Below the pieces are notes generated by a model that was given only the letters and a program-made list of their open reading frames with translations, ran no database searches and was not told where the DNA came from. Positions 43,421 to 52,979 of a stretch of DNA of 64,000 nt are shown here, in pieces (the first letter of the stretch is position 1; the number at the start of each line of letters is the position of its first letter). A program made the translations under genes and the position numbers. Origin of the DNA: Prorocentrum cordatum (taxonomy: Eukaryota; Sar; Dinophyceae; Prorocentrales; Prorocentraceae); NCBI GenBank assembly GCA_963575745.1, contig CAUYUJ010003014.1, positions 492,368 to 556,367 of the forward strand, written 5' to 3'.

Positions 43421-44085
43421 CAAGAATCTCTCCAAGGAGGAGCCTCCGCAAAAAGAGTTGGGAAACATGGGGAAGGTTTCGCAGGGTGGGGCGAGAACGA
43501 AGGAGGAAGCAAAGGAAGCATGAGGGAAAGAGAAGTATCGGGGATTGACAGACCTCCCTTTAGTAAAACGTGGTTTAGTGAAAACGACCTGAGGCCCAAA
43601 CCTGGCGGGCGCAAGCCTGGAAAATGACGGCCGTGGCGCCCTCTCGAGAACCGAAAACGGACAATTCACTAATCGACGTGTCACTGTTGGGGGTTCTGTC
43701 CACCCCCGAAAGTAAGACGATACCGTCAAAGGCAACAATGAGTCATCGTTATCTCTACTGTGTTTCCTCTTCTTCCGCCTGCATATGCGAAACCTGAAGG
43801 ACCAGAGTGCATGGCGCGAAGCGCTAATGTGGTCTTGCGCATGCTTTTAATATGTGCACGCTCCGTATCTGGAAATCCTGAACCCAAAAATGTTGACAGC
43901 TCTTGGGGGGGCACATGTCACTGCACCGACCTTGCAGACGTGCTCCAGCGGATTTTTGCGTGGATTTCTGTCAGTGCAAAACCCCGAAAAGGCAAGCGAA
44001 AAACGAAGTGAATTGCACGTGGATCGTTCGTCTACACTCCCAACCACAAAAAAACGCACGAAATTCACTTCGGAATCCGGAATGA
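43421..44085. other. Unassigned intergenic sequence
   Basis: Stops in all frames within short distances. No repeat or gene recognised. Confidence 0.6.
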
Positions 44086-44089
44086 GACT

Positions 44090-44566
44090 CTCCAGGACAC
44101 TCCTGGCCCATCCTCTTGCTTTCCGAACGAAATCCACTCTGGAAATTCAATTCGGAATCCGGAAAGAAATTCTCCAGGACACTCCTGGCCCATCCTCTTG
44201 CTTTCCGGACGAGATCCACTCTGGCAACTCACTTCGAAACCCGGAACGCGATTCTCCAGGACACTCCTAGCCCATCCTCTTGCTTTCCGGTCGAAATCCA
44301 CTTTGGAAAATCACTTCGAAACCCGGAACTCGATTCTCCAAGACACTCCTGGCCCATCCTCTTGCTTTCCGAACGAAATCCGCTCTGGAAATTCACTTCG
44401 AAACCCGGAACGCGATTCTCCAGGACACTCCTGGCCCATCCCCTTGCTTTCCGAACGAAATCCGCTCTGGAAATTCACTTCGAAACCGGGAACGCGATTC
44501 TCCAGGACACTCCTGGCCCATCCTCTTGCTTTCCGGACGAAATCCACTCTGCGATGTTGGAGCCAT
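44090..44566. repeat. 82-bp satellite, about 6 units
   Basis: The unit is ATTCTCCAGGACACTCCTGG, CCCATCCTCTTGCTTTCCGA, ACGAAATCCRCTCTGGAAAT, TCACTTCGAAACCCGGAACG plus two bases. 82 is not a multiple of three, so every + frame cycles through all readings of the unit. Confidence 0.93.
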
Positions 44567-44581
44567 GACACATGCTGCTTC

Positions 44582-44698
44582 CTTTTTTTTCAACGCGACT
44601 CCCTTAGCCTTGGAAGTTAAGCGGGGGCTTCAGCACAACCGTGAAAACGACGCGGCGCGTTTCAAAATCGGAAACGAGGCCCTAGAACGGACAGCGGG
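44582..44698 (+). repeat. Dispersed element E, copy 1
   Basis: About 115 bp, roughly 90 percent identical to 54341-54460, with a 45-bp core that is fully conserved (CCGTGAAAACGACGCGGCGC, GTTTCAAAATCGGAAACGAG, GCCCT). The core contains the small hairpin GTTTC-AAAATCG-GAAAC. Both copies start after a T-rich stretch. It could be a SINE or a small structured RNA gene. It resembles no RNA family I can name. Confidence 0.7.
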
Positions 44699-45044
44699 TG
44701 CAGAACGGCTGGCCCGACTGGCCTCAGCCCCGCGCCCGCGCACCCCCACCCCTGCGGGAGTGGCACATGCGGGGGCGCCCCTCCCCCCCCCCCCCTCTGG
44801 CAGGGAGAAAGGCGCAAAAGGTCCACTACATTCTTAGCGTGGCCCCCTGCGAAAGTATTTCTCGAGCTGTGTTTGAGCGGTCGGAAGAGGGAGAGGGAGG
44901 TAAAAAGGCGAGGTAAAGGGGTAGAGGCGGAGGGAGGAGTACCATTCTCGGCGGCAGCGGCAAAGCCTCTCCCCTCACTCGTTGGTGCTGGCGCCGATGC
45001 TGTTGTAGGCGCTGGCGTCGCAGCTGCCGTGGGCGTCGCAGCTC

Positions 45045-45890
45045 CTACTTCTTCCTGAGCTTATTGCTCCTGCTCGTCTGCGTGCCCTTGCCGCCCTTGA
45101 ACGCCAACGACTCCACTTCCTTCGCCGCCTTGGACCTCGTCGCAATGTCGCACTGGAGGCCCACCCCAACAGCGGCCAGTGCGCCATTGCGCCTCAGCAG
45201 ATTTAGCGACTCCTTCAGCCCTGGGTAGTGGTTCACCGCAAAGATCAATTTGCATTCTCCTGCCTCGAGGCCCTCCTCGTCGTTCTGGCTCTTCACTTTG
45301 AAGCACCTCGTTGCCACGAACTTCATCTGCGGGTCCTGCATCATCTTCCCAACCTTCAAGAGTTCGTCCAGCGCGGCCTTGGCGGCCTGCGGTTCGATGC
45401 CCTGTTCCCCGGCCGCCAGCACTGCATCCATCTTGTCCTCGACGGCCTCCGACATGCGGAACAGAACTGCCCTCGCCAGCGCATCGGGGCGCTTGCCGAG
45501 TGGGTTGCCCATGAACTCCTCCTGCATATCCTTCGCCTTCTCCTTGGCCTTGGCGCCCTCCCCCTCGTAGTGCGCCAGAGCCTGGTCCAGCGCAGTCGCC
45601 ATCTTCTGCGTCGGCTTGGACGGGATCACGAAGTTGTCGCCCCTGCGCGCCGACCTCGCCATATCTTCGTGCTGAAGGACCAGCCGCGCCAGCGCCTTGG
45701 CCAAGGGGCCCACCACGTCGGGCTGGCCGCCCACGACCCCTGCCTCTGCCGCCGTCCTCTTGCTCTCGTTGCTGCCCGCCGTCACTTGCACCTCGCCTAT
45801 CGGCTTGAACATCGCCCGCCGCAGCAGGAACTGGTACTGCAGAGGGGGCAGCAGGCTCTGGTGGTTCTGAAAGTCTAGCTTGAGCCTCAA
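45045..45890 (-). CDS. C-terminal region of the non-LTR element
   Basis: About 281 codons, continuous with the zinc-finger part by one frame change (REKLRLKLDFQNHQSLLPPL spans the joint). Features seen: alpha-helical, charged segments (EGEGAKAKEKAKDMQEEF), QAAKAALDELLKVGKMMQDP, then VKSQNDEEGLEAGECKLIFA and a basic end KGGKGTQTSRSNKLRKK with a stop at 45045-45047. I know no named domain here. Its position suggests an element-encoded RNA- or DNA-binding tail. It is intact and has non-repetitive composition, so it is likely a genuine part of the element. Confidence 0.7.
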   Translation of the reverse strand: MRLKLDFQNHQSLLPPLQYQFLLRRAMFKPIGEVQVTAGSNESKRTAAEAGVVGGQPDVVGPLAKALARLVLQHEDMARSARRGDNFVIPSKPTQKMATALDQALAHYEGEGAKAKEKAKDMQEEFMGNPLGKRPDALARAVLFRMSEAVEDKMDAVLAAGEQGIEPQAAKAALDELLKVGKMMQDPQMKFVATRCFKVKSQNDEEGLEAGECKLIFAVNHYPGLKESLNLLRRNGALAAVGVGLQCDIATRSKAAKEVESLAFKGGKGTQTSRSNKLRKK

Positions 45891-45894
45891 CTTC

Positions 45895-46905
45895 TCTGGA
45901 ACGGACAGTGCAACGTTTCTGTTTAACGTGTCTTACCAGCGTGTCTTTTCTCGTAACTAACTTCTGGCAGTGAGGACATACCTTAAGTTGCAAGTCCATC
46001 TCTGTGAGGGCTTCTGCTGCTGGGTCTGCATAAACTTTATGGGCCGCGTGTTTGTGATTGGCTAACCCCTTTTCCCCATTGCATTTTTGCCCACACAGGT
46101 CGCACCCCAGCCACACTATGGCTGCCGTGTCAGTCACAGTGTCCATCCCACCGCCGCAAGTCAGTACACGGCGGAAACTGCGCGGCTCAAGGAAGGCGAG
46201 CCAGCGCAGCCACGGCTCAGCCAGCCCCGGCGAGTCGCCATGCAACAGAAAAAGCCGACTGGCCGCGAGCTTCTCTCGTGCGCCCACCGTCCGCCACATC
46301 TGCCGCATGTCCTCCAGCAGCAGTGTCAGCAGGCCCGACTGCTCCCCCTGGCCAACCTGATCGAACGAGAAGCGTCCGAAGATGACTGCCCTGACCGTCA
46401 GCGTCGGGTCGTACAGGTCGTCACCAGGCTCCCTGAAGGCCAGCCAAAGCACCTTTCTCCACCACCTCAGTCTCCGTAGCAACAACGTGCTCGCAACCGT
46501 CGGAGCACGGGCCTGCATCCTGATCTCACGATTGGTCTTCTTGTACAGGTGGGCTGGCGAATTCAGTAATCCTCGAAGTTTTTTCACCTGCCAGCTCTCC
46601 AGCCTGCTGAGCTCCCTCTTGGTGAGGTTGGCGATCTCCAAGCAATATAAGCACACCGAACGTACCAACGCCTTCCATAATATGATCTTCAACGTGGGAC
46701 TAAACCCGCTCTTGAATGCACGGCGTAGCAAGCGCGCATGAGTGGGGTTGGCAGCCCTGATACGGTTGGTGGCCTCCACGTGGTGTGCACCCGTTGCCGC
46801 CAGCTGCACCCCCAAATACTTGACCGTCTGTTGTGGGCGCAGTGGGAAATAGTCATCCCCTTCCCACGTCACAATGCCTGTGCTCTGCGCGCGAATATCC
46901 TTCAA
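45895..46905 (-). CDS. RT thumb/connector and two zinc fingers of the non-LTR element
   Basis: Numbered from Met at 46905. KYLGVQL (29-35) is the typical block directly after the RT palm. About 200 residues rich in Leu, Arg and Trp follow (LESWQVKKLRGLLNSP). Two zinc fingers come next: C268-x2-C271-x12-H284-x4-H289 and C310-x2-C313-x12-H326-x5-C332. Such fingers downstream of RT are thought to bind the target or the element RNA. The frame remains open to 45061, but its lower part is Gly/Arg-rich shadow sequence; the true reading moves near 45895 to the frame of the C-terminal part. It is separated from RT by a short segment in a third frame (about 46908-46990). Confidence 0.82.
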
Positions 46906-46980
46906 CCTTTCTTGCTCCCAACTCCAGTCGGCGTGAGCAGCATCTCCGTCTTCCTGGTGTTGACTCGCACACCTCCTGCT

Positions 46981-48546
46981 TTAATTTCCTCCTTGCAACA
47001 CCTCCAGTACGATGGACGCATCGTCGTACTCCTCAATCTCTGCGAACGTGAGCAAGTCGTCCAAGAACTTTAGCTGCGAAACATCCAGCTCCTCGCACTC
47101 GTCCTCCTTCAAGCCGTCGTTGCTCCGAATCTTCTTCAACGCGGGATCGAAATGCACCTTGATGGCAGCAACATTATGCTGTCGAAGTTCGTTCGAAATG
47201 CGATACACTATTCCATCATAGACAGCCACGAATAGCCCAGGACTTTCAACTCCTCCCTGGCGCACTCCTTGCTTGACCCAAATCCGCGCGACAGGCTCAC
47301 GAGTGGTAACGTCACGGAACAGGTAGCACATGCCTTCATGAAGCTCCTCCAAAGTCACTCGGGCATCCCACCGAACTTCAAGCGCCCCCAGGCTTCTCCA
47401 CATGTTTTCCCTGACCACCCCGCCGAATGCCTTCTCGATGTCTGTGAGCACTGCCAACAGCATAGTCGGTGGTTTGGACGAACTTCCTCTTCTTTTTACT
47501 CTATGTGCTCGCTGGTGGCGCACAATCACTTCTCCTGCTACTGCCACTGCGCCCCGTGTACCTCTCCCTGGCATGGCTCCAAACTGCGTCGGTGAAATAT
47601 TGTGCGCCACTTCCCTCATCGCCGCAAGCGACGTGACCTCGGCGTACGCCTTCCCCACATGGCTGATCAGGTTGATGGTGCGATAGCCCTTCGACGCCGA
47701 GCAACCATCTCCCTTTGGCTTGCGCAACTGCATGGTTTCGCCGCCCTTGAACCTCTGTGGAGCGCCACCCAGAGACTGGGCCGCGTTAAAGACCTGCAAG
47801 GTGGGCAGCGCAAGCGCGTCCATCGCCAGCTTCCATGATTCAGCAACAGCGCCCCCAGGCGGTCCAGATTTCGGCCACCGGAGCGTGGGTCCCCCCTTCA
47901 AGTTGGGCAACGCCATGATGCTCTCCCTCACCGTCTCCATGTCATAGCTGCCAATCCTGTCGTCGTCACGCGTATTCCTGCCTGCCTGGATGGGTCTGTC
48001 GTCCAGTTCCATCGCGTGACCGTCGCACACTTCGCATATGCTCCGAGTGCGCACTCGCTGGTCGTCCTCAGCGTCGAAACACGGCAGCCCCGTGTCTGGA
48101 CCTTTCACTGTCATGGTGGGCGCCGCAGGCTTGGGAGCTAACTTATTCACGATGTGTCGGAGGCACCTCAAGTTTCTCTGTCCTGCCGCTCGTTCAGCTT
48201 CTTCCGCCAGTGCTACGGTCTTCTGCCGTTTCTCACTCCTGATAACCGCCGTTGCCAACTTCGCCGCCGTGTTGAACCTCAATTGACAATGCGCCCGCAA
48301 CCACCGAGCTCCATCAGGAAGGGCTGCCAGTTGATACTGCCAGTACTGCTTCGGCCAAATCAACTTCACCGTCTCCTCACTGAACACTGTGCCTATCCTC
48401 TTCCCCGCCACAGGTGGTGATATGTAGTCCTGCATCGCCGCCTCAATCACAACTCCTTCCAGCTCGTTGAAGTACTCCGATGGGGACTCGTAGCGCATGC
48501 CCGCCCCACAAATGTCAGCCCAGTCTTCCTGCAGCCCCATTTGCAT
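46981..48546 (-). CDS. Reverse transcriptase domain of the non-LTR element
   Basis: Copies element RNA into DNA at the cut site. 521 codons without a stop. Visible RT blocks: CSASKGYRTINLISHVGKAY (282-301, motif 1/2), QFGAMPGRGTRGA (321-333), LTDIEKAFGGV (367-377, motif A, catalytic Asp369), VKQGVRQGGVESPGLF (424-439, motif B) and LKFLDDLLTF (492-501, motif C, Asp496-Asp497 with FLDD for the usual FADD/YADD). Upstream is a linker with C171-x2-C174. The fingers-palm region has normal length. It follows the endonuclease in the next frame with about 100 bp of overlap and is followed by another frame change, CCKEEIKAGGVRVNTRKTEM, near 46980. The catalytic residues are intact. Whether the frame changes are decay, assembly error or programmed frameshifting is open. 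Confidence 0.9.
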   Translation of the reverse strand: MQMGLQEDWADICGAGMRYESPSEYFNELEGVVIEAAMQDYISPPVAGKRIGTVFSEETVKLIWPKQYWQYQLAALPDGARWLRAHCQLRFNTAAKLATAVIRSEKRQKTVALAEEAERAAGQRNLRCLRHIVNKLAPKPAAPTMTVKGPDTGLPCFDAEDDQRVRTRSICEVCDGHAMELDDRPIQAGRNTRDDDRIGSYDMETVRESIMALPNLKGGPTLRWPKSGPPGGAVAESWKLAMDALALPTLQVFNAAQSLGGAPQRFKGGETMQLRKPKGDGCSASKGYRTINLISHVGKAYAEVTSLAAMREVAHNISPTQFGAMPGRGTRGAVAVAGEVIVRHQRAHRVKRRGSSSKPPTMLLAVLTDIEKAFGGVVRENMWRSLGALEVRWDARVTLEELHEGMCYLFRDVTTREPVARIWVKQGVRQGGVESPGLFVAVYDGIVYRISNELRQHNVAAIKVHFDPALKKIRSNDGLKEDECEELDVSQLKFLDDLLTFAEIEEYDDASIVLEVLQGGN

Positions 48547-49504
48547 TTACGCCTGAAGTTGAGCGCGCGGTCGGGGAGCTTGACCGAGTTGTCCGTATCC
48601 TCCTCAGTCTGCTGCACCTTCAACAAGTCTGCACTCATGAGCTCCCTCCGCCATCGAAATTTGCCTGCTTCGTTCACTGTCTTTGCCGCCTTCACACCCG
48701 CAAAGATACGTGACTCCAATGGCCTGTGGTCCCTGTAGCTGCCCAGGTTCACAGGTAGATCAGCCCTCGGAAACGACGAATGTCCGTAACCTCCTCGCCG
48801 CCGCACCAACACGTAGTCAATCGTAGTCCACGTCCCCTGCGGGCTCCTCCACGCGCCGTTGAATATTCCTCTCTTGCCGAACGTGTTCAGCGCCATCAGC
48901 CCGTAGTCCTCCATGAGCTCCATCAGCGCGTGGCCGTTAGCATTAATCGTTGGGCCATTCCTTCGCACGCCAGCGAACCCCACCCAAGGCAGCAACGGTG
49001 GGACGTGTGCATTGGCGTCCAGCGTGACAATGAGCGACGCCCTTGCTGTAACTTTGCCGACTGCTCGGCGACACACCTGCCAGAACACATCTCTGGCCTC
49101 CAGGTGCTCCTCTCTGAACTCCATAGCTTCAACTCCTTTAGGCACATGACCCGCCTCGTTAGTGGGGGCGTAGCCATTCAGTACGTAGATGTCCCGTTCG
49201 AACCTCTTCTTGCTCACACTGCGTAACCGTGCTCCTTGCAGCTTCCCTTCCAACCACGCGTGCTCACATCTGACCTCGCCCTTCTGGAAGTACTTGAGAT
49301 TGATGGCCGTGACGCATCCGTCCCTTTGCCCTCGCCCTGACCGCGCCAGCGAGTGCACCTCAAAGCTACCCGACTTCCATGTCTTTCCCAGATCCATCTG
49401 CGTGCCTGCATCGTGAAGATGGCCACGCTCTCCTTCCTAGCCAACTCTAGTGACTCGTCCAGCCTCCCCATCCTACGCAGCGACTCCACGTTGAAACTCC
49501 ACAC
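48540..49504 (-). pseudogene. APE-type endonuclease domain of the non-LTR element
   Basis: Cuts target DNA to start target-primed reverse transcription. The N-terminal strand SFNVESLRRMGRLDESLELA lies in one frame (49504 to about 49398). The rest lies in the next frame from a Met at 49397 (numbered from it): YVLNGYAPTN at 71-80, VTLDANAHV at 124-132 (the usual GDxNAH position), NGHALMELMEDYGLMALNTF at 154-173, TTIDYVLVRR at 191-200 and YRDHRPLESR at 221-230 (SDHRP-type, catalytic His). These five blocks in order are diagnostic of the endonuclease/exonuclease/phosphatase fold of LINEs. The frame stays open to 48447 but enters RT-frame sequence after about 48546. Domain length, about 300 residues, is normal. 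One frame change near the N-terminus breaks it. Confidence 0.85.
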
Positions 49505-49520
49505 CTTCAGTGTTCTCTGC

Positions 49521-50160
49521 TTCTATGTGGCTCGCTGCTCTTGTTCTTCATCATCCCTCTTCACCTTCACCAGTACTCTATCATCAGCTCGATGTGACAG
49601 TTGGGTCAACTCCGCGACAGTCTCTGGAGTGACTCTCTGCGCGGCTGAGGCACGCGTAATCCTCTGTCCTCGGTACCATGCCACGCCTGCCATCAGCGCG
49701 AGACCCACTGCTCGCCTCAAAGCACGCTTGCCACGCATCGCCCGTACGCCCTTTTTCCAGCAACCAACTCGGCCCAGCACCGTGTTGCCGTCCTCGCGGG
49801 TCGGGCACCCCGCGAACGCTCACCTCGCAGTGGTCTTCGAAGCACCCCCCCCTCACCGTGTCCCCACGGCCCACATGGCGCGGCCGACTAGGGGGGCCAG
49901 CACTGGCCAGGACTTGCGACCTGGCACGACCGTCGCTGCGACGCAACCGTCTTGAGCCGTCGAGGCTTCCATGCTGCTTCCACATGCTTCCGCCGGCCTT
50001 CCGCTCGCCTCTGCCTGGCGGCACCGCTGTCGTCCTGCTTCCGTAGCCTGACCGCCGCCCTAGCGCCGGGCTCCTGGGCACACTCCCAGGGGTGTTCCCG
50101 CGCCGCTCTCGCACCGCCTGCTGGAGGCAAGACTGCCCAGAAAACTGGCCGAGGAGGAGG
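49521..50160 (-). other. Possible 5' region of the non-LTR element
   Basis: The - strand frame at 49780-49523 ends VLVKVKRDDEEQEQRAT just before the endonuclease N-terminus and may be the end of an upstream ORF1-like part. Above about 49800 only GC-rich sequence of mixed frames is seen. Confidence 0.35.
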
Positions 50161-50400
50161 AAGAGGAGAAGGAGGAGGAGGAGGAGGTGGAGGAGGAGGA
50201 AGCGGAGCAGGAGGAGGAAGCGGAGGAGGCGGAGGAGGAGAGGGCCACAAGAGGCCCCCCAGGAGGCCCCCGAGATAGCCCAAAAGAGAGCCCCGAGACG
50301 GCCCGAGAGCGCTCCAAGGCGCATAAGATGCGCCGAAGACAGCCCATTGGGCCCGGGCCCCCTAAGACGCCTCAAGTGGGCTCCAAAACGCCTCACAAGA
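50161..50400. repeat. GGA tract and CAAGACGGCCC-type repeats
   Basis: GGAGGAGGA words at 50150-50240, followed by GGCCCCCCAGGAGGCCCCCG-like words of the family described at 40925. Confidence 0.8.
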
Positions 50401-50844
50401 GAGCACCAAGAAGCAACAAAACACTAACTGTCGCTGGGTACTGACATGATTTTAGCGTTCTCACCCGTGCCGGCCTGGTGCCGACAACTGTTTCGCCTGA
50501 AAACTAATCACAAATTACTCCAGAATCGTGCTCTCGCCTCAATACCAGCTGCTACATTGCTGGCCCAGACGGCTACTATCCTTTGCAAAAATGCACTAGC
50601 CCTAGACCGCCCGCTCTGGCACGGTCTGGCGGCGGCTCCGCCTAAGAATTCTTCACAATTTCTTCAAGAATCGTGTTTTCGAATGAATGCCAGATATATT
50701 TTGGTCCCGGACGGCCACGATCCCTTGTAATAATAAACTAAGGTTGCAGACGCCATGTCGGTTCTCCTTCACCCTCGCTGCTGTGAGGATGCTTTGTTGG
50801 GGTAATGTGACGGTCCCAGGGCCTGGCCAGTCCGAGAACAGCTG
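50401..50844. repeat. Two related 70-bp segments
   Basis: CAGAATCGTGCTCTCGCCTC (50521) and AAGAATCGTGTTTTCGAATG (50668) begin segments that stay similar through CCCAGACGGCTACTATCCTT and CCCGGACGGCCACGATCCCT. Nothing else is recognised in the interval. Confidence 0.6.
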
Positions 50845-50898
50845 CAACAACAACAATAATATCAACACCAACAACAACAACGACGACGACAACAACAA

Positions 50899-50970
<72 letters not shown>
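50845..50970. repeat. AAC microsatellite
   Basis: CAACAA triplets with a few GAC and AGC units; (CAA) is uninterrupted from about 50920 to 50968. Confidence 0.95.
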
Positions 50971-50971
<1 letters not shown>

Positions 50972-51224
50972 TACTAGCACGTGGGGACACTCCGTTCTCA
51001 CCAGTGCCAGGGTTTTCATAGGAGGCGGGCAATACCCCCACTTTGTGGGGGGGCCGGTTCAAGCTCTACCAAATTTCCAAACGACTCTTCGCCACCACCC
51101 ACACCCAGCTTCCCGCCCTATGACGTTCGGACACTTCACTTCGTGGCATGCGGACGACCGTGGCTACTATTCAGGGCCCCGCGGCCGACGACGACGGCGT
51201 GCGCGCGCGAAGAAAAAACGAATG

Positions 51225-51530
51225 TGTCCCGCATGGTATTATTTGACAGGGATGATGGCCCTGGCAGGTGCGCAACCGTTGTCGCAGAAGTTCGAAAAAG
51301 TTGCTCGCAAAAGCCCGTTTGACAGAAATGTTTAAAAAGTGTTGGGTTTCCTACGAATCCGCAAGAGCGCGCGGGATGAGATTTTGACAATTTTTGTTGA
51401 AAAACCATTGGTTTTTTGATGTTTTTATGTTAAAATCGCTGCGAACACTAAGGTTTTGGAAGGATTTCGTCTTGCGCGCGCGAATGTCCACTTTACCTTA
51501 TTTTTTGCAAGGGATTCTTGAAATTTGATT
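51225..51530 (+). repeat. Diverged relic of modules B-A (unit U6)
   Basis: GTCCCGCATGGTATTATTTG matches the GTGGCCCGCATGCTGTTATTTG type start of module B. TCCGCAAGAGCGCGCGGGAT and TTTGTTGAAAAACCATTGGT follow as in U4/U5. GGAAGGATTTCGTCTTGCGC and TTGCAAGGGATTCTTGAAAT mark a decayed module A. It lies 37 kb from the U1-U5 array. Confidence 0.65.
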
Positions 51531-51728
51531 ATATTAGAACAAGAAATGTCATTTTCTATTGTTTTTTGCAAGGGAAAGCGGATTACAACAAAACAACCGG
51601 ATCCTGTACACACCCTCTTTTCTGAGGCTTCCTCACGAAAATGATGAAAATGTAGCTGCGGCCTAGGCGGCGCAGGGGGGGCGCGCACCAGGGGGCCCAC
51701 CAATAATTATTCTTTAGAATAAATAATG

Positions 51729-51731
51729 TTC

Positions 51732-51771
<40 letters not shown>

Positions 51772-51835
51772 CCAACAACAGCAACGACACCACCAACAAC
51801 AACAACAACAACAACAACAATAACAACAACTTGTT
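51729..51835. repeat. AAC microsatellite, second
   Basis: CAACAACAA with a few ACC, AGC and GAC units. Confidence 0.95.
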
Positions 51836-51954
51836 CTTAAACTTGACGTGATATATTCACGACTAGGCCCATCAAGACATGCGATGTCTTGACTTGTTCA
51901 ATCACTTGCGGGGTCTCCGGCACTTCCTGCCCCCCTCCCCCCGGGACAAGCTTT

Positions 51955-52037
51955 CCTCGTCCTGAGTCGCTCCTTGACGGCTCCAAAACGACGGGCGAGG
52001 GCCTCTGGAGGCCGAACGTGACAAAACACGACCTCCT
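51955..52037 (-). repeat. Dispersed repeat D, copy 2
   Basis: On the - strand: TTCGGCCTCCAGAGGCCCTC, GCCCGTCGTTTTGGAGCCGT and GAGCGACTCAGGACGAGG. It lies next to a TCC tract and in inverted orientation to copy 3. Confidence 0.7.
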
Positions 52038-52118
52038 CCTCCTCCTCCTCCTCCTCCTCCTCCTCCTCCTCCTCCTCCTCCTCCTCCTCCTCCTCCTCCT
52101 CCTCCTCCTGCTCCTCCT
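52031..52118. repeat. TCC microsatellite
   Basis: About 29 TCC triplets with one TGC interruption. Confidence 0.95.
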
Positions 52119-52169
52119 CCTCACACGTGCAGTCTAGCAGGGCCCTCGACTCCACTGGCAGGCGGGACC

Positions 52170-52222
52170 AGCGCGCGCGCGCGCGGGGCGCGCGCGGGGC
52201 GCGCGCGGGGCGCGCGTGCCTC
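52170..52222. repeat. GCGCGC / GCGGGGC repeats
   Basis: Alternating GC run followed by three GCGCGCGCGGG units; prone to Z-DNA in principle. Confidence 0.9.
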
Positions 52223-52344
52223 GAGCAGCCGGCGGAGCACCTGCGGCTGACACCCCGCGGCGCTGCGGAGGCCCGTCTGCGGAGTGCCGATCCTGCCGCC
52301 CGGGGGGGAGGGGGGGAAGCCCAGAGGATCCAACAGATTGGGAA

Positions 52345-52432
52345 ACCCACGACGGAAGGTTTTCCGCTATCTTCGGCCTCTGGAGGCCTTTCCCCGGCCT
52401 CGGGACCGTCCAAAAATGACTCAGGATGAACA
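52345..52432 (+). repeat. Dispersed repeat D, copy 3
   Basis: GAAGGTTTTCCGCTATCTTC, GGCCTCTGGAGGCCTTTCCC, CGGCCTCGGGACCGTCCAAA and ATGACTCAGGATG. It is followed by CCGGTCCTGGGGAAGGGGTC, and similar words follow copy 4. Confidence 0.78.
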
Positions 52433-52891
52433 ACCGGTCCTGGGGAAGGGGTCCAGACCTGTGGGGTTCGACGTTGCGAAACAATCCAGACGTCGGGGGT
52501 CTGGGGAAGGGCCCTGAGATCCGGGCGCTGCAACTTGTTGTGCCGGGTGCTTTCGCCCGGTTTCGGGCCTGGGGACCATCACAGATCGTTCCGGTTCAGA
52601 ATGAGCCGCAGAAAGATTGGAGGGAGGGGCTCGTACGACCACGACGGGATATCATTTTGGGGGTTTTCCTCCTCTTCCTTGTCCTCCTTTTCCTCCTTCC
52701 CTTCCTCCTCATCTACCATCCCCCTTGTCATCGTCATCCCCCTCTGCGTTTTTCGGGATTCCTGGTCGCCTGGGCTGCGGACTGCAGGCCCTCTGGGGGG
52801 AAAAAAAAACAAAAACAAAAAAACGGTTCAGAATTCTCGGAGGGCCTGGAATTTGGAAGGGGAAAAAAATGATAGGTCTGAAATGTTCGGG

Positions 52892-52940
52892 ATTCCTGGT
52901 CGCCTGGGCTGTGGAATCCGCAGCCCAGGCGACTAGGAAT
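52892..52940. repeat. 20-bp stem hairpin
   Basis: ATTCCTGGTCGCCTGGGCTG (52892-52911) and CAGCCCAGGCGACTAGGAAT (52921-52940) form a 20-bp stem with one G-T pair and a 9-nt loop. The left arm also occurs as a direct copy at 52758-52777. Confidence 0.88.
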
Positions 52941-52979
52941 ATTTGATTTGTGTTGCAAAGATTCTAGATTTCTGGAGAT

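Larger units (their letters stand above)
45045..49520 (-). mobile_element. Non-LTR retrotransposon (APE endonuclease - RT - zinc fingers)
   Basis: Order on the - strand: endonuclease (49504-48540), reverse transcriptase (48546-46981), thumb and zinc-finger part (46905 to about 45895), C-terminal part (about 45895-45045). Each change of part goes with a change of frame: near 49395, 48546, 46990, 46908 and 45895. No LTRs, integrase or RNase H are seen, which fits a LINE-type element. No poly-A tract follows at 45045. The 5' limit is uncertain; ATG-less coding sequence continues to about 49780. Confidence 0.88.

Noticed and set aside
44582-44698. GGAAGTTAAGC word resembling part of 5S rRNA
   Set aside because: The rest of the segment does not match 5S rRNA, and the second copy changes the word.
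45061-45870. Lower part of the - strand frame that begins at 46905
   Set aside because: Gly/Arg/Gln-rich shadow of the C-terminal region read in the neighbouring frame; the frame of 45890-45045 is the plausible one.
45228-45878. 216-codon + strand frame opposite the LINE C-terminus
   Set aside because: Antisense shadow of a GC-rich coding region; no domain and no independent support.
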